Positions 33,982 through 41,082 of a DNA stretch of 64,000 nt are shown one piece after another (within the stretch, counting starts at the first letter, position 1; the number at the start of each line of letters is the position of its first letter). The translations under genes were made by a program, and so were the position numbers. The notes beneath the pieces are model-generated. The model saw only the letters and a list, made by a program, of their open reading frames with translations, was not told the origin of the DNA and did not search any database. Source of the DNA: Rhodococcus sp. OK302 (GTDB taxonomy: Bacteria; Actinomycetota; Actinomycetes; Mycobacteriales; Mycobacteriaceae); assembly GCF_002245895.1 (NCBI RefSeq), contig NZ_NPJZ01000001.1, positions 3,632,501-3,696,500 of the forward strand, given 5' to 3'.

Positions 33982-34607
33982 CGGAGACACTGCTCCGAAC
34001 CGTCGACGGGCTCGCGGGCCTGTGGCGTCGGACTCTCCTGATTGATGTCGACGGCTCGCAAGACCCCACCGCGGGGGTGTGCTGGCTGCAGGGGCCGTCG
34101 TTGTTCGTCGACCTGCGCCTGCCCCGAGAGGGACGCCCGGTGGAAGGGTTCGCCGGCCGGTTCGTCTGCGAGGGGGACGTGTTCGAGTGGCGACGCACGA
34201 TCGACCTCGGCCCCACGCGGGACATTCCCGACGCCGCGACACTCCATATCGAGTGCGGTGTAGTGGTGGAAACGGGTGTACATGCGCCGTACATCGAACA
34301 CTGGGTCCGTAGCCCGGAAGACACCGAAAAATGTTGGGGCGCAGAGCTGGTAGCGACGGACGGATCGCACGCGATAGTTGTTCGGTCCGGGCAACGCTTC
34401 GGCTGGGCAATGCAGACACCGGCAGGCGCGTCGATCAGCATCGGCGTCGTCGACTCTGATCGCTGGATCATCGCATCGTCGTCCGATCCCCACCAGCAAG
34501 GACATGATCTGGCGCTTTTCGTGAGCGAAACGACCGCACACACCACACACGACATGAACACCCGCACCTGGATACTCAGCTACTCAGAAGGAGATGACCT
34601 GTTATGA
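33978..34607 (+). CDS. Unknown protein between the lactonase-like and oxygenase genes
   Basis: The 209-residue soluble protein has no signal peptide or membrane segment. It is rich in beta-strand-forming sequence, with a Trp-Arg-Arg-Thr-Leu-Leu-Ile-Asp-Val-Asp-Gly opening and repeated Trp residues, which suggests a calycin-like barrel, but I recognise no family. It overlaps the previous and next genes by four bases each (ATGA), so it is made together with them and probably acts in the same pathway, perhaps as a binding or isomerising protein. Confidence 0.7.
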   Translation: MTETLLRTVDGLAGLWRRTLLIDVDGSQDPTAGVCWLQGPSLFVDLRLPREGRPVEGFAGRFVCEGDVFEWRRTIDLGPTRDIPDAATLHIECGVVVETGVHAPYIEHWVRSPEDTEKCWGAELVATDGSHAIVVRSGQRFGWAMQTPAGASISIGVVDSDRWIIASSSDPHQQGHDLALFVSETTAHTTHDMNTRTWILSYSEGDDLL

Positions 34608-35644
34608 ACGCTCCCACCGCATTCACCTCGGTTCCGGTCGTCGATATTTCCGGGTTGTTCTCCGGGAACAGCGATGACGAACGACGGGTCGCGGACGAAC
34701 TCGGGCAAGCGGCGCGTGACGTCGGCTTCTTCTACATCTCGGGTACCGGAATCCCGAGTGAGTTGTTCGACGAACTGCTTGCCATGACCAAGACGTTCTT
34801 CGCTCTCCCCTTGGAGGAGAAGATGACCTCCTACATCGGGTTGTCCCGATGTCACCGTGGATACGTCCCGCGCGGTGAAGAGGGACTCGAAGGCTCAGCC
34901 CCCGACCTCAAGGAGGCGTTCGATACTGCGCTGGACTTACCGGCGGACGATCCTGACTACCTGGCTGGGAACCCGATGCTCGGTCCGAATGTCTGGCCGG
35001 CCATCGACGGGTTTGCCGAGGTCGTGACCACCTACTACCAGGCATTGATCACAGTCGGGCGAGCCCTGTTGGGCGCGTTCGCACTTGCCCTGGACGAGGA
35101 TCCCGATGTATTTTTTCGCGCAGCCACCAAGACTCCGAGCCAACTCCGGCTTATCCACTATCCGTTCGACCCCGATGCCGTCGACGCACAGGGGATCGGT
35201 GCGCACACCGACTTCGAGTGCTTCACACTGTTGAAGCCGACCGCGCCGGGTCTCGAGGTACTCAACGGCGACGGCGAATGGATCGACGTCCCACCGCTAC
35301 CGGACACGTTTGTGGTCAATGTCGGGGACATGCTCGAGGTGTGGACCAACGGGGAGTTCATCGCGACGTCCCACCGGGTACGGAAGGTCCAGGAGGAGCG
35401 ATACTCGTTCCCGCTGTTCTTCAACGTCGACTACCACACCGTCGTCGGGCCGCTACCGAAGTTTGCGGCTGCGGAGCGCACGCGTCCGACTCTTGTTGCG
35501 GGCGAGCATCTTTTCGCCCAGACGGCTCAGAGCTTTGGCTATCTGCGGCGCCGATTGCAGTCCGGTGAAATCACACTTCCCGAAGGATCTCTCGGACTCT
35601 CGAGCTTCGGGCAGGTGGCGGTGCAACGGGGATCGGTGACCTAG
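34604..35644 (+). CDS. 2-oxoglutarate/Fe(II) oxygenase, isopenicillin N synthase-like
   Basis: The 346-residue protein has the DIOX_N segment (VPVVDISGLFSG; ARDVGFFYISGTGIP) and a C-terminal jelly roll. The iron triad is His-Thr-Asp near residue 204 and His near 264 (Thr-Ser-His-Arg-Val), and the 2-oxoglutarate anchor is Arg-Tyr-Ser-Phe near 274. Members hydroxylate, desaturate or cyclise amino-acid-like small molecules; one bacterial branch (ethylene-forming enzyme and relatives) releases guanidine from arginine-type substrates. The substrate here is unknown. It ends the operon, convergent with the Fic gene with a four-base overlap. Confidence 0.88.
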   Translation: MNAPTAFTSVPVVDISGLFSGNSDDERRVADELGQAARDVGFFYISGTGIPSELFDELLAMTKTFFALPLEEKMTSYIGLSRCHRGYVPRGEEGLEGSAPDLKEAFDTALDLPADDPDYLAGNPMLGPNVWPAIDGFAEVVTTYYQALITVGRALLGAFALALDEDPDVFFRAATKTPSQLRLIHYPFDPDAVDAQGIGAHTDFECFTLLKPTAPGLEVLNGDGEWIDVPPLPDTFVVNVGDMLEVWTNGEFIATSHRVRKVQEERYSFPLFFNVDYHTVVGPLPKFAAAERTRPTLVAGEHLFAQTAQSFGYLRRRLQSGEITLPEGSLGLSSFGQVAVQRGSVT

Positions 35645-36447
35645 CTCTCTCGTTCTACCAGAGCGCGTCGAAGCAGTGGGATCATCGGGCGCGGCGACGG
35701 TGCACCGGTGCGGCGGAATGGGGCCGAGTCTTGCGAGCCGGCAACCCATTCCGCAGCATTGATGCTCGACAGGTCCAGGAGGAATCCGGTCGATCCGGTG
35801 AGCTGGTGCAGCAGCAGGGTGCCGGTGCGGCCGTTGCCCTCACGAAAGGGATGTGCATGGTTGTAGGTGACGTAGACGGTTGCCAGTGCGTAGGCCAGGC
35901 GGCCACGGTCGACGCGATGCCAGTTTGTCGCGGCTACCGCGATCTCAACTTCGCGAAGGTAGCGGCCGATCATCCCGATCGGCGCGAAGGTGTCACCGTT
36001 CTTGGTGATATCGACGATGCGTTGTTGCCCCGCCCAGCCGAATACGTCACCGAACACGTGGCGGTGGAGCGCGAAGATATGGTCGGCGTCCACCAAACGT
36101 GGAGACGGTCCAGGCCGAAGGTGGGCTTGTAGCAGTCGGGCTGCCGTAGCGGCAAACTCGACGTCCCGCAGTTGGCTGGAGTCCCGGAATCCGAAGTTGT
36201 TGCGCAGCACAGTGGTTCCCGTGACCAGGTACGGTCGGGGTAGCGTTATTCGTCGTCGCCGGTGCGGGACCGGTCGGGCGGCAGCGTCTCGGCGGTGACG
36301 ATCGATGTAGTCCGCGGTGGTGAGCGTGCCGACAGCCAGCAACTCCAGATCGGCGAGATCATCGCGGTTTGGTTGCCAGCCCTCGAGCCTTTCGGCGGCC
36401 ACGGTCTGCTTGACTGCGTGCCGCTGAACCTCGGTCAGCTCCGTCAT
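35641..36447 (-). CDS. Fic-domain AMP-transferase with an N-terminal VbhA-like segment
   Basis: The 268-residue protein has the catalytic Fic motif His-Pro-Phe-Arg-Glu-Gly-Asn-Gly-Arg-Thr near residue 199, with His and Arg intact. The upstream flap region includes NGDTFAPIGMIGRYL. The first 55 residues (QRHAVKQTVAAERLEG, then QPNRDDLADLELLAVGTLTTADYI) look like the VbhA antitoxin fused to the toxin, although the usual [S/T]xxxE[G/N] inhibitory motif appears as Ala-x3-Glu-Gly. Fic proteins transfer AMP to target hydroxyls. The start overlaps the DUF294 stop by four bases, so the two genes are coupled. Confidence 0.88.
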   Translation of the reverse strand: MTELTEVQRHAVKQTVAAERLEGWQPNRDDLADLELLAVGTLTTADYIDRHRRDAAARPVPHRRRRITLPRPYLVTGTTVLRNNFGFRDSSQLRDVEFAATAARLLQAHLRPGPSPRLVDADHIFALHRHVFGDVFGWAGQQRIVDITKNGDTFAPIGMIGRYLREVEIAVAATNWHRVDRGRLAYALATVYVTYNHAHPFREGNGRTGTLLLHQLTGSTGFLLDLSSINAAEWVAGSQDSAPFRRTGAPSPRPMIPLLRRALVERES

Positions 36448-37841
36448 GTCGGAGGCCCGGCGTAGGCGAGTTTGCGCTGCACCCCGGCGATCTCGCGAAC
36501 TGCACTCGCGAGCAGGCTCCGATGCAGCGGTGTCAGGGAGTCCAGCTGGGCGACGTCGGTCGGGGTTTCACCGCGGTCGATCTGTTCGCACTGGTGCCGC
36601 AGCCGGATCTGGGCCAGCGCGTCGAACGACTCCGCGAGTACAGCTGCGTCGTCGTCCGGCAATACCCCGGCGCCTGCTGCAATTCGCAACCGAACTGCGG
36701 TGGACGGGTCGGTGCAGCCGGCCGCAAGCCCGGCCCATCGCGCGATGTTCACGATCGGCATGACGCCCTGCGCTTTGATGTCGACAGTATTGGCTCGGCG
36801 GGTGAGTCGTTCGCGAAGCGAGTGCATCCGGGCCTTGCCTTCGACGGCCTCCTTCAGCAGCAGTCGCAGTGCTTCCGGACTCAACCGCTCGAAGACGGCG
36901 GGGGACAGGGCGAGCCGATTGTCGCCGAACGCGACGCGACTGTCAGCGAGCAGCGACACCATGACGACGCCCTGATCGGCGTACGGATCAGCGAGCCAGC
37001 CACCGAGCCCACGCAGCCAATCGGATTCGGAACGCGCGAACCGTGGGCTCGATGCAACCGCCCCGTTGGCGTCCGAAGGGAGCCCGCAGCGTTCCAGCAG
37101 TGCATGCACCTGATTCCCGTATTCGAGTGCGCCGGCCTGTCGTTCCGGATCGTCGTCTGCCCAGGTCAAGGCGCTGTCGACGTCGGAGCTGGGCATGGCC
37201 TCGCGGCGGGCGTTGCTGCCGAGGGAGAGCCACGTGGAACCAGATTCAGGACGAGAGTCCGAGAGCAGGTGAGCGGCGCGGGTAACAGTGGCATCCATGA
37301 TCACCGAGGTGATGGCGCTGACGTCGAGTGCCGCTACTCGCGCTCGCCACAGTCCGACCACGAGTTCCGGTATCCGCGCCGTCGCAGCCACCAGCTCGTC
37401 GGCATCAGCTGCCCGGGAAATGCTGCCTCGCAGCAGGAATCCGCTCCGAGTGGCGGTGGCAAACAGGTCGGCGTCCTCGACCACACCCAAGACATCCCCG
37501 CGTTCGGACAGTATCGGTAGGTGCCGGATGCCACGTTCGAGCATGTCGAGCAGCACGTCCGCGCCCAGTCGGTCGGCGGTCGCCGTGTGCACGGGGGTGG
37601 TCATCACCGCGACGATGGGAGTTGTCGTGCTCAGTCCGGCAGCGACGACCCGCCGGCGCAGGTCCCCGTCCGTGAAGATGCCGAGCCGGCCGTCGCCGAG
37701 TGGAACGAGTACGTAGCGCCGGCCGGCGGATGTCATGGCGCGGGCGGCGTCGGCGGCAGTTGCCTGGGGCGTGCAGGTCAGTGCAGGCCCGCGCAACAGC
37801 TCACCGACCGGGCGCATGGATGGATCGCGGACGACGTTCAT
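36444..37841 (-). CDS. CBS-domain DUF294 nucleotidyltransferase-like protein
   Basis: The 465-residue protein has two N-terminal CBS repeats (about residues 10-130; GIFTDGDLRRRV and GVVEDADLF), then a DUF294 nucleotidyltransferase-like domain with Gly-Ser-Asn-Ala-Arg-Arg-Glu-Ala-Met-Pro-Ser-Ser-Asp-Val-Asp near residues 206-220, and a helical substrate-binding domain to the end. The Gly-Ser and Asp-x-Asp elements match the PolB-type transferases related to GlnD/GlnE. CBS domains usually sense adenylates. It is divergent from the permease operon and shares its 200-base promoter region with it. Confidence 0.85.
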   Translation of the reverse strand: MNVVRDPSMRPVGELLRGPALTCTPQATAADAARAMTSAGRRYVLVPLGDGRLGIFTDGDLRRRVVAAGLSTTTPIVAVMTTPVHTATADRLGADVLLDMLERGIRHLPILSERGDVLGVVEDADLFATATRSGFLLRGSISRAADADELVAATARIPELVVGLWRARVAALDVSAITSVIMDATVTRAAHLLSDSRPESGSTWLSLGSNARREAMPSSDVDSALTWADDDPERQAGALEYGNQVHALLERCGLPSDANGAVASSPRFARSESDWLRGLGGWLADPYADQGVVMVSLLADSRVAFGDNRLALSPAVFERLSPEALRLLLKEAVEGKARMHSLRERLTRRANTVDIKAQGVMPIVNIARWAGLAAGCTDPSTAVRLRIAAGAGVLPDDDAAVLAESFDALAQIRLRHQCEQIDRGETPTDVAQLDSLTPLHRSLLASAVREIAGVQRKLAYAGPPT

Positions 37842-37995
37842 ATCCCTTATCTAAGGCTGTGCTGCGACGCCCTGCGTCACCGACTGCCGGTGTGAGGGTT
37901 CGGAAACTTCTCGTTAACGGAAGTCATGGACTCGCAACGTAATTGCTACACGGGGAAACGTGCGGGACACCGCGTGGGAACGAAGGGACGGAAAA

Positions 37996-38009
37996 CTATC
38001 AACTGACAG
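37996..38009. promoter_or_regulatory. Variant copy of the palindromic operator before the permease operon
   Basis: CTATCA-AC-TGACAG differs from the two upstream sites at one half-site base and in the spacer. It shares the flanking GGAAAA with copy 2 and the trailing AAA with copy 1. It lies 33 bases before the permease ATG and could also affect the divergent DUF294 gene. Confidence 0.5.
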
Positions 38010-38042
38010 AAATACCGCCCACCGTCCCTCTCAGGAGAACCT

Positions 38043-39566
38043 ATGACGATCGCGGCACCTAAGCCCAGCGACGACAACGACCTCGCCGAGTTCGGCTACG
38101 AGCAGCAACTGCATCGCTCGCTCGGCAAGTTTGCCTCGTTCGCGGCAGGCTTCTCGTTCGTCTCCATCCTGACCACGATCTTCCAGCTGTTCGGGCTCGG
38201 ATTCGGCTTCGCAGGACCAGCATTCTTCTGGACCTGGCCCTGCGTGTTCCTCGGCCAGTTCATGGTCGCGCTGTGCTTTGCCGAACTTGCTGCGCGGTAC
38301 CCGATTTCGGGGGCGATCTACCAGTGGGCGCGGCGGATGGGCGGCGAGATCATCGGCTGGTTCGCCGGCTGGTTCATGATCATCGCGCAGATCGTCACTG
38401 CTTCGGCCGCGGCCATCGCGCTGCAGGTGGTGCTGCCGAACGTGTGGAGCGGATTCCAGATCGTCGGCGAGGACAGCTCACTCACCTCGTCCAGTGGTGC
38501 GACGAACGCGGTGCTGCTCGGCTCAGTGCTGTTGGTGCTTACGACGGCGATCAACTGCGTTGGTGTCAACTGGATGTCGCGCATCAACAACATCGGCGTG
38601 ACCTGCGAGATCATCGGCGTCATCGCGGTGGTCGGCATGTTCTTCACCCATGCTCAGCGCGGTCCGCAGGTTGTGTTCGATACGGGCGCCGCCGGCACCG
38701 AGCCGGGCTACATCTGGGCTTGGATCGTCTCCGGTTTGATGGCCGCGTACGTCATGGTCGGCTTCGGCTCGGCGGGTGAGCTCGCTGAAGAGACTCGCAA
38801 TCCGCGCCGCGTCGCACCGCGGACCATCCGCCTTGCCCTGTCGGTGTCCGCTCTCGGTGGCGGCCTGATGATCGTCGGCGCGCTGATGGCGGCGCCCAGC
38901 CTGACCGACGGCCGACTTGCCAGCGAAGGTTTGCCGTACGTGCTCGGCACGATCCTGAGCTCTCCGTGGGGAACCCTGCTGCTGATCGACGTGGCGATCG
39001 CGGTCTTTGTGTGCACCCTGGCGATCCAGACCGCGGCTTCCCGGCTGATGTTCTCGATGGCCCGCGACGGCCGTCTGCCCGCATCGAAGACACTCGCGAA
39101 AGTCAACGCCCGCACCGGAACTCCGATCGCTCCGTCGGTACTGATCGGGATCGCCTGCATCCTGGTACTCGCCGTGAACGTCGGAAACTCGGCAATCTTC
39201 ACCACTCTGTCGAGCGTTTGCATCGTACTCATCTATCTGGCGTACCTCATGGTTACTGTTCCGCTGCTGCGTCGCCGGTTGCAGGGCTGGCCGTACGGCG
39301 ACGTCCAGTACGACTCCGAGGGCCGTAAGTTGTTCTCGCTGGGCATCTTCGGCATCCCGATCAACATCGCCGCAGTGCTCTACGGCGCAGCGATGGTGAT
39401 CAACCTGTCCTGGCCGCGGGCCGAAATCTTCAATCCCTCCGGCGATATGCCCATCCTGCAATGGGCCGCCCCGATCACCATTGTTGCCGTCGTCCTGGTG
39501 GGCAGTCTCTGCTACCCGCGCGGGAAAACCGTTCCGAACCCCGTCACGATTGGAGCCACGAAGTGA
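38043..39566 (+). CDS. APC-superfamily permease of the UAAP locus
   Basis: The 507-residue membrane protein has twelve predicted helices in the APC (amino acid-polyamine-organocation) pattern, with a first helix containing SFVSILTTIFQLFGLGFGFAGPAFFW and the segment PISGAIYQWARRMGG typical of the family. Permeases of this branch are regularly encoded beside urea carboxylase and UAAP1/UAAP2 genes, where they carry urea-like or guanidine-like nitrogen compounds. RBS TCAGGAGAACC precedes the ATG. It overlaps the UAAP1 gene by four bases. Confidence 0.85.
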   Translation: MTIAAPKPSDDNDLAEFGYEQQLHRSLGKFASFAAGFSFVSILTTIFQLFGLGFGFAGPAFFWTWPCVFLGQFMVALCFAELAARYPISGAIYQWARRMGGEIIGWFAGWFMIIAQIVTASAAAIALQVVLPNVWSGFQIVGEDSSLTSSSGATNAVLLGSVLLVLTTAINCVGVNWMSRINNIGVTCEIIGVIAVVGMFFTHAQRGPQVVFDTGAAGTEPGYIWAWIVSGLMAAYVMVGFGSAGELAEETRNPRRVAPRTIRLALSVSALGGGLMIVGALMAAPSLTDGRLASEGLPYVLGTILSSPWGTLLLIDVAIAVFVCTLAIQTAASRLMFSMARDGRLPASKTLAKVNARTGTPIAPSVLIGIACILVLAVNVGNSAIFTTLSSVCIVLIYLAYLMVTVPLLRRRLQGWPYGDVQYDSEGRKLFSLGIFGIPINIAAVLYGAAMVINLSWPRAEIFNPSGDMPILQWAAPITIVAVVLVGSLCYPRGKTVPNPVTIGATK

Positions 39567-40432
39567 CCACCAGCAGTACCCAGACCGACACAACGGCGGC
39601 CGCTCGCGACCATGCCCGCTCGCAGGCCGGCGCGATCACCGACTCGATGCCTGTCCTACCGGCCTCCGCCTGGCCAACACCTCCCGCCGGCATCGATGCC
39701 GACCGGCTGACCTGGGCGGAGACCGTGCCCGGCGGTCGATACACCTCGAAGGTGTTGGCCCGTGGCACTCGAATCCGGTTGCGCGACATCGATGGCAGCG
39801 CTTGCGCCAACCTGTTGCTCTACCGGGCCGACGCCCCGCACGAGCGACTCAATATCGCCGACACGGTCAAGGTGCCGTGGCAGGCGTACCTGAGCGTCGG
39901 CCATCCGCTGCTCTCCGACCAGGGCCGAGTTCTGGCTACCGTCGTTGCCGACACCTCCGGTCACCACGACGCGTTCTGTGGAACCACGTCACTGGCCACG
40001 AACACTGCGAAATACGGCGATGGATCCGCGCACTCGGGCGCACCCGCCGGCCGAGAACTTCTGACGCTGGCGGGAGCCAAGCACGGCCTGACTGCCCGCG
40101 ACCTTCCGCCGGTTCTCACCTTGTTCCACGGAGTGCGGGTCAAACCTGACGGTGCGCTTGTCAGCACGGGAAATGCGGGCGCCGGCCGGGAACTGGAACT
40201 GTTGATTCACCTGCCGGTGATCGTGCTGATCGCGAACACCGCCCACCCGCTCGACCCGGAGCCCACGTTCAACACTACGGCGCTCGAGATTCTGGCCTGG
40301 GCTGCGCCCGCAGACCTCGAATCCTTGCCGAACAACGACCCCGAGTACCTCCGGGCCGCTCTCAACACCGAAGACGCCTGGAACGCCGCTACGCCCGTCA
40401 ATGAAACCCAGCTCGGAAGGGACGTCAAATGA
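39563..40432 (+). CDS. DUF1989 protein, UAAP1 (probable carboxyguanidine deiminase subunit)
   Basis: The GTG overlaps the permease stop and gives 289 residues. It has the DUF1989 pattern: VPGGRYTSKVLARGTRIRLRDIDGSACANLLLY, DTSGHHDAFCGTT with the metal-ligand His/Cys region near residue 135-141, and later ELELLIHLPVIVLIANTAHPLDP. UAAP1 and UAAP2 homologues have been shown in other bacteria to form the heterodimeric carboxyguanidine deiminase CgdAB, which converts carboxyguanidine to allophanate. Whether this pair has that activity depends on whether a guanidine carboxylase exists (see the CT gene). Confidence 0.85.
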   Translation: MTTSSTQTDTTAAARDHARSQAGAITDSMPVLPASAWPTPPAGIDADRLTWAETVPGGRYTSKVLARGTRIRLRDIDGSACANLLLYRADAPHERLNIADTVKVPWQAYLSVGHPLLSDQGRVLATVVADTSGHHDAFCGTTSLATNTAKYGDGSAHSGAPAGRELLTLAGAKHGLTARDLPPVLTLFHGVRVKPDGALVSTGNAGAGRELELLIHLPVIVLIANTAHPLDPEPTFNTTALEILAWAAPADLESLPNNDPEYLRAALNTEDAWNAATPVNETQLGRDVK

Positions 40433-41082
40433 CCACCGCTGTAGACACTCCCGCCCTTGTCCCCGGAACCGTGATCCTCGACGAGACTGTCGGCGCCCGC
40501 GGGCCCTGGTCCACGATCGTGCGGGCCGGAGACATCCTGACCATCGTGGACCTGCACGGCAATCAGGCCGTCGACTCCCTCTTCTATGCTGCTGACGATC
40601 ACGGCCTCCGATACTCGGCAGCGGCCACCGTTGCGGCACAGCGCAATCTGTTTCTCACGACGGGGTCCGTGCTTCGGGCCGACGACGGCACGGCGCTGAT
40701 GACTCTGGTGGGCGACGAGGTCGGCAACCACGACACCGTCGGCGGCGCCTGTTCCCAGGAGTCGAACACTCTGCGCTACGGCCACCACACCAAGCACCAA
40801 CACGCCTGCGTGGAGAACTTTCTGATCGAGGGCGCCAAGTGGGGACTCGGTAAAAGGGACCTGGTCTCGAATATCAACTTCTTCATGAATGTTCCCGTCG
40901 ACGCGGACGGCACCCTCGGCATCGTCGACGGATTGTCCGCGCCTGGTAAGCGGTTGGCCCTCCGTGCCGAGATCGACACGCTGGTGCTGGTGTCGAACTG
41001 CCCCCAGATCAACAACCCCTGCAACGGTTTCGATCCCACCCCGGTGCGAATGATCGTCACCCGGCCCGAGGAGCAGCGATGA
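40429..41082 (+). CDS. DUF1989 protein, UAAP2 (probable carboxyguanidine deiminase subunit)
   Basis: The 217-residue protein has the DUF1989 core: VRAGDILTIVDLHGNQAVDSLFY near residue 30, the metal region VGNHDTVGGACSQESNTLRYG near 100-120, a conserved NINFFMNVPVDADG block and CPQINNPCNGFDPTPVR near the end. It overlaps UAAP1 and the CT gene by four bases each, so the subunits are co-translated. It is the shorter partner of the presumed heterodimer. Confidence 0.88.
   Translation: MTTAVDTPALVPGTVILDETVGARGPWSTIVRAGDILTIVDLHGNQAVDSLFYAADDHGLRYSAAATVAAQRNLFLTTGSVLRADDGTALMTLVGDEVGNHDTVGGACSQESNTLRYGHHTKHQHACVENFLIEGAKWGLGKRDLVSNINFFMNVPVDADGTLGIVDGLSAPGKRLALRAEIDTLVLVSNCPQINNPCNGFDPTPVRMIVTRPEEQR

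Noticed and set aside
37842..38042. A guanidine-sensing (ykkC-type) riboswitch before the permease/UAAP genes
   Set aside because: The gene content made it worth a look, but I could not find the conserved core strings of the guanidine-I motif in this leader, nor before the ABC operon. The TetR-type palindrome explains regulation better.
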